DNA of 34,734 nt, taken from assembly GCA_019117105.1 (NCBI GenBank), contig DXAH01000002.1:1-34734 (forward strand), read 5' to 3'. Both the position numbers and the translations under genes were made by a program. Below the pieces are notes generated by a model. It had not been told where the DNA came from, made no database searches, and worked only from the letters and a program-made list of their open reading frames with translations. Position 1 is the stretch's first letter. Each line of letters starts with the position of its first letter. Source of the stretch: Duodenibacillus intestinigallinarum. GTDB lineage: Bacteria; Pseudomonadota; Gammaproteobacteria; Burkholderiales; Burkholderiaceae_F. Shown piece by piece: positions 8,001 to 15,355 of this stretch.

Positions 8001-9941
8001 GCGCCTGCTTTTTACCGACTTTATGGCGTTCCAAATGAGCTGAATGTCGGCAAGCGTCAGCTTGGACTGCCGCAGCAGCGCAAAGTGCGTGTTGAGGTCT
8101 TCCTCGTTAAAGAGAATGCAGCACTGAGCCTGCAGCGACTCGTCCCGACCTGCGCGGCCCGATTCCTGAACGTAGTTTTCAAGCGACGAGGATATGTTGT
8201 AGTGCACCACCAGGCGCACGTCCTTTTTGTCGACGCCCATGCCGAAGGCGTTAGTGGCGACGATCGTCTTGACCTGGCCCGCGATGAACGCATCCTGATT
8301 GGCGCTTTTTTCGGCCGCATCCATGCGTCCGGCAAACGCGACGGCTTCCAGACCGTCGGCGGTGAGAGCCGCGGCAAGTTCCTTGGTTTCCCGCACGGTG
8401 GCAACGTAGACAATAGCCGGACCCTCGGCGGCCTCGAGGAGTTCTCGCAGACGCGCGTAGCGATCCGCATCGTTTTCAACGTGAATGACGCGGTAGCTCA
8501 GGTTCTTGCGTTCGGCAGACGTCGCAAGGATGCGCAGTTCCAGTCCGAGTCTTTGCTTGAAGTAGTCGCAGATGTCCTGAATGACTTTCTGTTTGGCTGT
8601 GGCGGTAAAGCAGGAAACGGCAATTTTGCTGTTTGCACCGTAAAAATCTTCCAGCTTTTTGATGAAGTCCGCGATGAAAAGATAGTCGACGCGGAAATCG
8701 TGCCCCCAGACCGAGAAGCAGTGCGCTTCATCGATTACAAAGCGTGTCACGCGGCGCTGCTGCAGTGCGGCAAGAATGGAGCGGGAACGCAGTGACTCAG
8801 GGGCGATGTACAAAAGCGTTGCTTCGCCGCTGATGATGGCTTCAAGAGCGCGCGAGCGCTCGATCGGGCTCAAAAGTCCGTTAATCGTGACCGCGCGGCT
8901 GATACCCTTGGAGACGAGGTTTTCTACCTGATCCTTCATCAGAGACTGCAGAGGCGAAATGACAACCGTAAGCGCACGGGTGAGTTCGCCCTGCATCAAA
9001 GCGGGCAGTTGAAAAGTGATGGATTTGCCGCCGCCCGTGGGAAGGACCGCAAGCAACGACTCGCCGCCCACCGCAGCACGCGCGGCCATTTCCTGCAGGG
9101 GTTCGTCGTTGTAGGTTCTGAATGTATCAAAGCCGAAAAAGCGAGAAAGCCCCGTCTTGACGTCGAGCCTTTCCTTGCAATACGGACAACCCTTGCTGCA
9201 AGGCGTAAATCGCAGCGCCTCGAGCACCGCCTGCGTGGCCGGGTAATTGGTGTTGACCCAAGGCGGAATGACATCAGCGGGTTCTGCTGCGCGAATGAAT
9301 GCAAGCGCGTAGGCAAGTTCAGCCGGTCGGCGCTTGGCCAGACCGTCGAGATCGGCGTGAATGCACAACTTGTCGGCCATCAAGCGCTTGATTACGCCCG
9401 CAGGATCGGCAAAGGTCGGCGTCTGAACGTTAAGGCACCGGAAAAAGCCCGCAAACTCCGGTCGGTTTTTGAGCATCGCGCAGAAAAGTCGCTGCAGTAC
9501 GCCGGGCAACTCATTGAAGGCCGCCACTTCCTCTTCGAAAAGAGCCATCGCTTTGCGGGCGTCCGACAGAGGATTGTTGAGTTCGTCGGTGAGCAGCTTT
9601 TCGTCCTTGAGAAGCTTGTGAAATCGCTTGCGCGGAAAAAGAAGCGCCGAAAGCGGCAGGGTATCGACAGGCTGCGGTCCGTCGCCCAAAACGGGGCGCA
9701 GATACTGCATGTCGAAGGCCACGATGTTGTGGCCGCACACATATTCGGCACCCTTGCAGAATTCTTTGAAGGCCGCGACGTTGCTGGAGTGAAAAAAGCG
9801 ACCGTCGGGGCGGCAGGCTCCCAAATCAACGATTTTCCCGGTTTCGGGAGACACTTCGGCATCAATAAAGACAATCGTGTCCCGATTGATGGTGCCCGGC
9901 AGCTGCACGGGACCTGTGGCCAAAGTGGGTAGGTTGCTCAT
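5049..9941 (-). CDS. Exonuclease-RecQ-UvrD triple-fusion DNA helicase
   Basis: A 1630-residue protein, far longer than RecQ (~610) or UvrD (~720). Residues ~22-135 are a DnaQ-like 3'-5' exonuclease fold (FIDAEV with Asp27/Glu29; HNIVAFDMQYL; LSDARKA with Asp127). Residues ~285-615 are a RecQ helicase core: LPTGGGKS (300-307), IDEAHCFSVWGHDFR (403-417), QESGRAGRD (592-600). Residues ~615-1060 hold RecQ C-terminal winged-helix-like and linker regions. Residues ~1060-1500 are a superfamily 1 UvrD core: GPGSGKT (1081-1087), IDEAQD (1186-1191), GDDDQNIYAFRG (1216-1227), STIHKAKGREFDHVY (1446-1460), YVGMTRAR (1478-1485). It presumably acts in DNA repair or recombination, combining two translocating motors. 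The ATG at 9941 is preferred over a TTG at 10010; neither has a good ribosome binding site. A Cys cluster (248, 252, 255) lies between exonuclease and RecQ parts. LOG lies 105 bases upstream on the same strand. Confidence 0.92.
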   Translation of the reverse strand: MSNLPTLATGPVQLPGTINRDTIVFIDAEVSPETGKIVDLGACRPDGRFFHSSNVAAFKEFCKGAEYVCGHNIVAFDMQYLRPVLGDGPQPVDTLPLSALLFPRKRFHKLLKDEKLLTDELNNPLSDARKAMALFEEEVAAFNELPGVLQRLFCAMLKNRPEFAGFFRCLNVQTPTFADPAGVIKRLMADKLCIHADLDGLAKRRPAELAYALAFIRAAEPADVIPPWVNTNYPATQAVLEALRFTPCSKGCPYCKERLDVKTGLSRFFGFDTFRTYNDEPLQEMAARAAVGGESLLAVLPTGGGKSITFQLPALMQGELTRALTVVISPLQSLMKDQVENLVSKGISRAVTINGLLSPIERSRALEAIISGEATLLYIAPESLRSRSILAALQQRRVTRFVIDEAHCFSVWGHDFRVDYLFIADFIKKLEDFYGANSKIAVSCFTATAKQKVIQDICDYFKQRLGLELRILATSAERKNLSYRVIHVENDADRYARLRELLEAAEGPAIVYVATVRETKELAAALTADGLEAVAFAGRMDAAEKSANQDAFIAGQVKTIVATNAFGMGVDKKDVRLVVHYNISSSLENYVQESGRAGRDESLQAQCCILFNEEDLNTHFALLRQSKLTLADIQLIWNAIKSVKSRRFSISPLELARKAGLEYDELQLDTKVKNAIAALEIAGYVRRSMNAPRVYASSVAVKSTIEARERIEASPLFATEAERNEAVRIVASLISARSGYKTKGEPAETRTDWLADRLGIALPQVVAVIGKLRQAGVLHDDNDMSATVSRRQLKSASAVLGTYQNLESLLIRRLSDGGRADFNLKELNNEALAGGSASDVKKITTLLMYLKAAGLLDEMRRTRGSQNVSLVTKRSTQELEAAAQMRADLCAFIVESLKAMAQNGASAGSSDYVALSFSAVQLLRDYRQQSWLTETPVTLRDVENALLFLHRTGVLSLEGGFMVSYQGMTLERVELDNKRRYRKQDYAQFSEHYRQKVQQVHIVGRYANLMLADYEAALQYVRDYFELDYQEFLSKYFAGTAADELNLGLTPALRNRIFGQLSEKQRAIIDEQAQFVVVAAGPGSGKTRVLVHKLASLLVREDVRSEQLLMLTFSRAAATEFKRRLIELVGKAAYFVDIKTFHSYAFDVLGRYGSLQEADGIVRKAAKEIVSGNAEPSRIGKTVLVIDEAQDMDASEAELVEALIEHNETLRVIAVGDDDQNIYAFRGADGRFMQDLLAKRDAVRHEMTENYRSTPAVVDFSNAFVSKIKARLKTHALTAVRNDTGTVRLVSHTSEHFEEALVKGIIADLSCGKLSGSCAVLTNTNEEAFTLCAMLKKTGVAVSLIQSQKSVSLANLAEVRALLKYMTAQMHGQKRASVRLFADAEQWLRASYGASIWIDNVLRLIESFTAILPAEGFFYLADFEEFLRESVLEDTFERTASSIVVSTIHKAKGREFDHVYILYASRSFEDDDARRKLYVGMTRARFDLTIHYRGALLNQTLPDAVHPSIDKTAYNAPDELTLTLTHEDVWLDYFEDKKRLILSMRSGFPLTPIEEGLTIRTSTDVVRLVVYSRAFQARLAQLKKSGFTVQSAEIGFIVAWRKTPEDPELAVVLPTLHLKRGNSAQSELIF

Positions 9942-10046
9942 TGATTTTCGAACAAGGTTTGACTCAAAAAGTGCGGGTTTACTCACGCGCTTGGATTTTA
10001 AGGCGCGCAATGCGCTTTGTCCCGAACCGAAGCCATAGATTTTGCG

Positions 10047-10640
10047 TTACTTGTGGCCAAAACAGTCCGCATTGCAGGGCAGTTCGGGGGCGCAACGCGC
10101 TGAGACGAGTTTGTCGAGCAATCCTGCGGCCGTATTGTCGACAATGGCGCGCTCGTAACATGGGGTAGGCATGAAGCCCGCGTCGACGGCGTCTTTGAGA
10201 AAGGCAAAGAAGGAATCGAAAAAGCCGTTGACGTTCAAAAAGCCCACAGGTTTGTTGTAAAGACCGATCCAGTTGCCTGTGATCATCTCGCAGGCTTCTT
10301 CCATTGTTCCGATGCCGCCAGGAAGCACGACGAACATGTCGGAGAGCTCCGCCATTTTGGCTTTGCGCTCGTGCATATCGGCTACGACCAACAGTTCCGA
10401 GAGATCTTCAACCGGCGTTTCCTGATTGATGAGAAAGGTCGGGATGATGCCGGTGACGGAAACGCCCAGATCCAGCGCCGTGCGTGCGGTTTCTCCCATG
10501 AGTCCCGTGCCGCCGCCACCGAAGACAAGCTGCATGCCGCGAGATGCCAATTCCTGAGCCACGGCGTGAGCTGCGTCGGTGTAAGCAGGATTGTTTCCGG
10601 AGCGGGAGCCGCAGAAAACACAGACTTTGAATTCGGTCAT
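10047..10640 (-). CDS. LOG-family protein (TIGR00730 / cytokinin riboside phosphoribohydrolase-like)
   Basis: A 197-residue Rossmann-fold protein of the LOG family, whose characterised members cleave nucleoside 5'-monophosphates at the N-glycosidic bond. Key motifs are present: CGSRSGNNP (10-18), GGGGTGLMG (41-49), ERKAKM (91-96) and the hallmark PGGIGTMEE (107-115). The length is normal for the short bacterial class. The start at 10640 has AAGGAAG upstream. It lies just upstream of the fusion helicase in the same direction, and may share a transcript; no functional link is known to me. The physiological substrate in bacteria is uncertain. Confidence 0.93.
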   Translation of the reverse strand: MTEFKVCVFCGSRSGNNPAYTDAAHAVAQELASRGMQLVFGGGGTGLMGETARTALDLGVSVTGIIPTFLINQETPVEDLSELLVVADMHERKAKMAELSDMFVVLPGGIGTMEEACEMITGNWIGLYNKPVGFLNVNGFFDSFFAFLKDAVDAGFMPTPCYERAIVDNTAAGLLDKLVSARCAPELPCNADCFGHK

Positions 10641-10828
10641 GGCTTGGCTTCCTTTGCAAAAGAGGAAGAAGCATTTTAGTGAGTGTCACGGGAACCTGGG
10701 GTAAGTGCTTTAAAGAATGAGCGACAAGGCAAAAAAGAGTGAACAGTTCCAGGCAAACATCAAAAACTTGTCTACTTATTCAGTCATTCCGCTAGAAACT
10801 GTCAACCAATTTCAGGCAAGGACAACCT

Positions 10829-10866
10829 AAAAAAATGCGCATACGATCACTACGAATCGCATGCGC
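10829..10866 (-). terminator. Rho-independent terminator downstream of aconitase
   Basis: Read on the minus strand, a stem of 10 of 11 pairs (10855-10866 with 10837-10847) is followed by seven T (10829-10835). It lies about 80 bases after the aconitase stop. Confidence 0.7.
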
Positions 10867-10893
10867 TAAAAGAAGGAAGTGTTGGAGATCCAT

Positions 10894-10932
10894 GAAGGAA
10901 AGGCACCTGAGAGAGCGTGGCGCCTTTCCTTC
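10894..10932. terminator. Perfect 11-bp stem-loop just after aconitase
   Basis: GAAGGAAAGGC (10894-10904) pairs perfectly with GCCTTTCCTTC (10922-10932), 11 bases past the aconitase stop codon. There is no T run, so it may protect the 3' end of the message rather than terminate; the terminator at 10829-10866 follows. Confidence 0.5.
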
Positions 10933-10943
10933 GTAACGCACTA

Positions 10944-13319
10944 TCAGAGAGCGTTCAAAGCGGAGCCGGCCTTGAACCAAGCCAGTTGCTTGGCGTTGTA
11001 GCTGTGCTTGGCTTCGAAGCGTTCCTTCTTGCCGTCGGCGTGCGTGAGTTCGATGGTGACGTTCTGGCCCGGAGCGAGCTTGTCAAGACCGAGGACCGAG
11101 ACGCGATCCTTTTCCTTGATCTTGTCGTAATCGGCCGGGTTGACGAACGTCAGAGCGAGCACGCCCTGCTTCTTGAGGTTGGACTCGTGGATGCGAGCCA
11201 AGCTCTTGGTGAGCACAACGCGAACGCCCAGATAACGCGGTTCCATAGCGGCATGTTCGCGGCTCGAGCCTTCGCCGTAGTTGTCGTCACCGATAATGAC
11301 CGAATCAATTTTGTGATTCTTGTAGTAGCGGGCGACCTTAGCGGGCGTGTCGTACGTTCCGGTCTCATAGTTGAGCGTCTTACCGGCGGCGTCGGTGAAG
11401 CCGTTGACGGCGCGTTCAAGCAGGTTGTCCGAAATACGATCGAGGTTGCCGCGGTAAGCAAGCCACTTGCCCCCCGGAGAGATGTGGTCGGTCGTGCACT
11501 TGCCCTTGGCCTTAATGAGAATGGGCAGACCCACGAAGTCCTTGCCGTCCCATGCGGGGAACGGTTCGAGAAGCTTGATACGCTGAGCGTTGGGGCTTAC
11601 CTTGATTTCAATCTTGGCAAAGTCCGGACGGATGCAATCGGTGAGGTCCGTCACGAAGCCCTTCACGGGCAACTCGGTACCGGTCGGAGCCTTGAGTTTG
11701 ATCGTCGTACCCTTGGCGGTCGAGTAGGAACCCTTCATGGGATTGAACGTCAGATCGCCGTTGATGGCCATGGCCATCACGATTTCAGGCGAAGCGAGGA
11801 AGGCGTGCGTCTGAGCGCTGCCGTCGTTACGCCCCTTGAAGTTGCGGTTGAACGATTCGATGATCGAGTTCTTCTTGGTCGGATCACCGATCGTACGCTT
11901 CCACTGACCGATGCAGGGACCGCAGGCGGTGGCAAGCACGGTGGCGTTGAGCTTTTCAAACACGTCAAGAATGCCGTCGCGTTCGAGCGTCTTGTAAATG
12001 CGCATCGAGCCCGGAACGATCATGACGGGGGTCTTTACCTTGATGCCGTTGTCGAGCGCCTGCTTGGCGATTGAGGCGGCACGCGTGAAGTCTTCGTAGG
12101 AAGAGTTCGTGCAGGAGCCGATCAGAGCGACTTCAAGCAGCTGCGGATAACCCTTTTCCTTGACACGATCGGCCACCTGATTGAGCGGCATGGCGGCATC
12201 GGGAGAGTACGGACCGTTGATGTGCGGTTCGAGTTCGGAAAGGTTGATTTCGATGATGCGGTCGTAGTACTTGGCGGGATCGGCCATGACTTCCTTATCG
12301 GCGCGCAGATCGGCAGCGACGGCCTTGGCCATGTCGGCAACGGCGGCGCGGCCCGTGGCGTTCAGATAACGAACCATCGAATCATCGAACGGGAAGACGG
12401 AGGTAGTGGCGCCCACTTCGGCACCCATGTTGCAGATCGTGCCCTTGCCGGTGCAGGACAGCTGCTGGCAGCCGTCGCCGAAGAATTCGATGATGGAGTT
12501 CGTGCCGCCCTTGGTCGACAGAATGCCCGAGAGCTTCAGGATCACGTCCTTGGCGCTGACCCAGCCGCTCAACTTGCCGGTGAGCTTCACGCCGATGATC
12601 TTGGGCATCTTCAGTTCCCATTCCATGCCCATCAATGCGTCGACGAGGTCGGCGCCGCCCACGCCGATGGCGAGCATGCCCATGCCGCCTGCAGTCGGGG
12701 TGTGGCTGTCGGTCACGAGCATCATGGCGCCCGGGAAGTCGTAGTTTTCAAGGAAAACCTGATGACAGATGCCCGTACCGGCCGGCCAGAAGTCAAAGCC
12801 GTAGCGGCGGGAAACGTCACGCAGGAAGCTGTAGGTTTCAACATTGTCACGGTCGGCGATCTGAAGATCCTTGCGTACGCCCGTCTGAGCCGTCACGAGG
12901 TGGTCGGCAACGAGAGCAGCGGGCAGAGCGATGCGTTCTTTGCCGGAGGTGAGGAACTGCAGAATGGCCATCGGACCGCCGATGTCGTGCGTGCCGGCAC
13001 GGTCCGGACGAAGTTCGATATAGTCCTGGCCGCGCTTGAATTCGGTGAGGCTTTCCGGATGGTAGAGGTGTACGAAAAGCAGCTTTTCGGTGAGTGTCAG
13101 CGGACGACCGAGCTTGGCGCGCACGGCGGCGAGCTTCTTGGGATAGTTGGCGTAGAAAGCCTTGATCATGTCGAAGTCGCGGATCTTGGACGTATCCTGT
13201 GCGGCAGACGAGGCTTCCTTAGCCATCAAGAGGCTCGGAGCCGAAATCGTGGAAGCAGCCATTGCGCCGGCAGCGCTTGCCTTGAGCAGCTTACGGCGGG
13301 AAATTTGCAGTTCAGACAT
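10944..13319 (-). CDS. Aconitate hydratase, mitochondrial type, with Tat-like signal peptide
   Basis: A 791-residue aconitase (citrate to isocitrate through cis-aconitate, TCA cycle), most like the mitochondrial class rather than AcnA or AcnB. The three 4Fe-4S cysteines are seen at Cys403 (GSCTNSSYED), Cys466 and Cys469 (ACGPCIGQ). Other active-site segments are DSHTPTAGG (204-212) and GDDNYGEGSSREHAAMEPR (677-695). The striking part is the N-terminus: SRRKLLK at 7-13, an Ala-rich weakly hydrophobic stretch, and a possible cleavage after ~39, a near-consensus Tat signal. The ATG at 13319 has AGGAGAAG upstream, whereas internal Met32 and Met51 have none, so the signal is very likely translated. 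Either the enzyme is exported folded with its cluster, or the segment is retained for another reason. An FNR-like box lies 142-155 bases upstream. Confidence 0.93.
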   Translation of the reverse strand: MSELQISRRKLLKASAAGAMAASTISAPSLLMAKEASSAAQDTSKIRDFDMIKAFYANYPKKLAAVRAKLGRPLTLTEKLLFVHLYHPESLTEFKRGQDYIELRPDRAGTHDIGGPMAILQFLTSGKERIALPAALVADHLVTAQTGVRKDLQIADRDNVETYSFLRDVSRRYGFDFWPAGTGICHQVFLENYDFPGAMMLVTDSHTPTAGGMGMLAIGVGGADLVDALMGMEWELKMPKIIGVKLTGKLSGWVSAKDVILKLSGILSTKGGTNSIIEFFGDGCQQLSCTGKGTICNMGAEVGATTSVFPFDDSMVRYLNATGRAAVADMAKAVAADLRADKEVMADPAKYYDRIIEINLSELEPHINGPYSPDAAMPLNQVADRVKEKGYPQLLEVALIGSCTNSSYEDFTRAASIAKQALDNGIKVKTPVMIVPGSMRIYKTLERDGILDVFEKLNATVLATACGPCIGQWKRTIGDPTKKNSIIESFNRNFKGRNDGSAQTHAFLASPEIVMAMAINGDLTFNPMKGSYSTAKGTTIKLKAPTGTELPVKGFVTDLTDCIRPDFAKIEIKVSPNAQRIKLLEPFPAWDGKDFVGLPILIKAKGKCTTDHISPGGKWLAYRGNLDRISDNLLERAVNGFTDAAGKTLNYETGTYDTPAKVARYYKNHKIDSVIIGDDNYGEGSSREHAAMEPRYLGVRVVLTKSLARIHESNLKKQGVLALTFVNPADYDKIKEKDRVSVLGLDKLAPGQNVTIELTHADGKKERFEAKHSYNAKQLAWFKAGSALNAL

Positions 13320-13460
13320 CAGTTCTTCTCCTGTTTCTCTGTGTCTCAGGCAATTGTCGGTGTGGTACCGACGCTTGCGAACGACGTTTTGTCGGGACGG
13401 TGTCTGGCCGTCCTCTTTGTCACGGTTGCAATTTTTCGCCCACGTAGGTGCTACGTAGTT

Positions 13461-13474
13461 TTGATTTATGTCAA
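13461..13474. promoter_or_regulatory. FNR/CRP-type box upstream of aconitase
   Basis: Read toward aconitase it is TTGACATAAATCAA, nine of ten bases of the FNR consensus TTGAT-N4-ATCAA. It lies 142-155 bases upstream of the start codon. Next to it a perfect 6-3-6 palindrome ACGTAG-GTG-CTACGT occurs at 13442-13456. Function is inferred from the match alone. Confidence 0.45.
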
Positions 13475-13567
13475 AGGTTTCAGGAGTTGACTTCTGATTT
13501 TTTTTCGGCAATTCGCGCGTATCCGCGTTCGCGCGAAGAAAGAAAATGCAGAAAACGTTAGCAGGCT

Positions 13568-13596
13568 AATAAAAAATTTGAAAAGATTGCATTCAA
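13568..13596 (-). promoter_or_regulatory. Candidate aconitase promoter
   Basis: On the minus strand TTGAAT (13591-13596) and TTTATT (13568-13573) are 17 bases apart in an AT-rich stretch, giving a leader of about 240 bases. The remaining bases of the 418-bp gap 13320-13737 hold the FNR-type box and no gene that I can support. Confidence 0.3.
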
Positions 13597-13737
13597 TTGA
13601 CCGTAAATATCATTTCTGTTCGGTGATTGATTGAAATTTCGGTGGTTTGTTTGCCGGGCTTAATCAAGCGACTTTTTTGATAGCTAAATAAAATTTGACA
13701 ATGCTCGCCGATTATGGGTTGATACAGATAAGTCGGA

Positions 13738-14399
13738 CTAACGCAGCAGCGCGTCAATCGTCACCAGATGCAGATTTTGATCCGTTTTTTCAGCTTCGAG
13801 GAGAGGCCTTTCAAAAGCGGTGCGGGAAAACAAATAGCGATGTACCGCCGCATCTGCAGCAAGCGGAAGCATGGAGCATTTTGCATCGAGATCCTGCAGC
13901 GTTTTTAGGGCAATCGGAACTGTTCGATATTTGCATTCGCCGACCAGCACGTTTTTCTTGAGGGCGTCAGTTGCCACAATGTCAATTTCTTGGTTTTGTG
14001 CCACCAACGTCCGATAGAAGAAGCAAAGAAAGGCAATTGCCCATCGAAGTTCCTGCGAACGAGATATTCCTTACAACATGCTTCCAAAGCGTCCGAGGCA
14101 AATTCGAAGAAAAACGGTGCTACGGCATGCTCCCACACGGTTGCAGCTGCTGAAACGGTAGGAATCTCAGTGCTTTGCGAGGCTATAAACCGAAACCAGA
14201 ATTTGAGGAAACGATCTAAAATCTTGTCAAGCCCTCGGGCGGCGTTGCCCTGCATTTTGGTGGAAGTCAGAGCAGGATACTCGCGTTCAACGAGCCCCAT
14301 GTCCGGCAGTATTTTGAGATATGCGGTCAGTTTTGTCGGTGCGACGAAACTTTTTTGAGAAATTCCGTTGTATGTGGTCGGATCTCTGAATTCGCTCAT
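13738..14399 (-). pseudogene. Decayed AAA ATPase, DUF234-type C-terminal half
   Basis: Two overlapping frames make one broken gene. The first (from 14399) contains SQKSFVAPTKLTAYLKIL, LVEREYPALTST and LDKILDRFLKFWFRF and ends its similarity at SSIGRWW near 14010. The second, one frame over, resumes with VAQNQEIDIVATD and VLVGECKYR, the nuclease-like DUF234 C-terminus of archaeal/bacterial AAA ATPases (ATPase_2 plus DUF234). The P-loop ATPase half is missing entirely: a TAG in frame lies just before the ATG at 14399. So it is truncated at the 5' end and frameshifted. Such ATPases have no clear known role. It is flanked by intact housekeeping genes, consistent with an old insertion being lost. 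Confidence 0.75.
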
Positions 14400-14472
14400 C
14401 GACTACAGGCGATGAAATTGGAAAAATATAGGCAAGTATCGACTGTGATCGATGTTTTAGCGGTCGTTACGT

Positions 14473-14507
14473 AAGAAAACCGCGTTCCTGACAATTCAGA
14501 AACGCGG
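14473..14507 (-). terminator. Rho-independent terminator of rpe
   Basis: Minus-strand stem of 11 of 12 pairs (14496-14507 with 14480-14491), loop of four, then TTTTCTTAC. It lies 38 bases past the rpe stop. Confidence 0.8.
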
Positions 14508-14545
14508 CTTTACCTCAAAGCATGGAGCGAAGAATCTACTTCAGC

Positions 14546-15235
14546 TTACCGAACAGCAGTCACAGCTGCCTTCATGGCTGAAATCACTTCCTTGTACCCA
14601 TCGGGGGACTTCATGCCGAACACGGCGGAGCCGGCCACGAAGGTATCAGCGCCGGCCTTGGCGACTTCAGCAATGTTGTTCGTCTTGATGCCTCCGTCGA
14701 CCTCCAGGCGGATGCTGCGGCCCGTACGGGCTTCGTAAGCGTCGAGCTTAGCGCGCATGGCGCGAATCTTGTCGTAGGCCGAGGCAATGAAACTCTGGCC
14801 GCCGAAGCCGGGGTTGACGCTCATCAGGAGTACCATGTCGACCTTGTCGATAACGTAGTCGAGGTATTCGAGCGGGGTGGCCGGATTGAAAACGAGACCG
14901 GCCTTGCAACCTTCGTTGTGAATCAGCTGCAGAGTGCGGTCGATGTGACGACTTGCTTCGCAGTGGAAGGTGATGATGTCGGCACCGACCTTGGCAAACG
15001 CAGGCACCAGGCTATCGACGGGCTCAATCATCAGGTGCACGTCAATGACGGCCTGCGTGTGCGGGCGGATTGCTTCGCACACAAGCGGACCAACGGTGAG
15101 GTTCGGGACGTAGTGATTGTCCATCACGTCAAAGTGAATCCAATCGGCCCCAGCCGCAACCACATCTCGGACTTCTTCGGCAAGACGTCCGAAATCGGCA
15201 GAGAGAATGGAGGGAGCAATGACGGTTTGTTGCAT
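14546..15235 (-). CDS. rpe: Ribulose-phosphate 3-epimerase
   Basis: A 229-residue TIM-barrel enzyme interconverting ribulose 5-phosphate and xylulose 5-phosphate in the pentose phosphate pathway. Diagnostic segments are APSILSADFGRL (7-18), HFDVMDNHYVPN (metal-binding His/Asp), DVHLMIEP, the flexible loop LMSVNPGFGGQSF, and the phosphate-binding end LEVDGGI...GADTFVAGSAVFG. Length is typical. ATG at 15235 follows AAAGG. It has its own terminator and sits downstream of lysC, separated by the lysC terminator, so it is probably a single transcription unit. Confidence 0.97.
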   Translation of the reverse strand: MQQTVIAPSILSADFGRLAEEVRDVVAAGADWIHFDVMDNHYVPNLTVGPLVCEAIRPHTQAVIDVHLMIEPVDSLVPAFAKVGADIITFHCEASRHIDRTLQLIHNEGCKAGLVFNPATPLEYLDYVIDKVDMVLLMSVNPGFGGQSFIASAYDKIRAMRAKLDAYEARTGRSIRLEVDGGIKTNNIAEVAKAGADTFVAGSAVFGMKSPDGYKEVISAMKAAVTAVR

Positions 15236-15293
15236 GGCGAACCTTTGTAAATGCGGAAAAGAAGTGGTCAGAGTCGTTTGCGCGAATGATAAC

Positions 15294-15327
15294 GAAAAAG
15301 TCCCGTCGGCGAGAGCCGGCAGGACTT
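15294..15327 (-). terminator. Rho-independent terminator of lysC
   Basis: Minus-strand hairpin AAGTCC...GCCGG / TCGGC...GGACTT (arms 15315-15327 and 15298-15310, loop GAGA-type, small mismatches) followed by a T run, TTTTTCGTT. It lies between lysC and rpe. Confidence 0.75.
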
Positions 15328-15355
15328 GTGAGTCAAGGCAAATCAGCCCGGTTGA

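Noticed and set aside
5214..9932. Several long plus-strand open frames opposite the fusion helicase
   Set aside because: They are antisense shadows of a gene with complete helicase motifs, and show no family similarity or ribosome binding sites.
10792..10980. 62-codon minus-strand frame between LOG and aconitase
   Set aside because: It overlaps the aconitase 3' end, the stem-loop and the terminator.
10917..13490. Long plus-strand open frames (385 and 422 codons) opposite aconitase
   Set aside because: Opposite a complete aconitase with all three cluster cysteines; composition is typical of reverse-complement codon bias.
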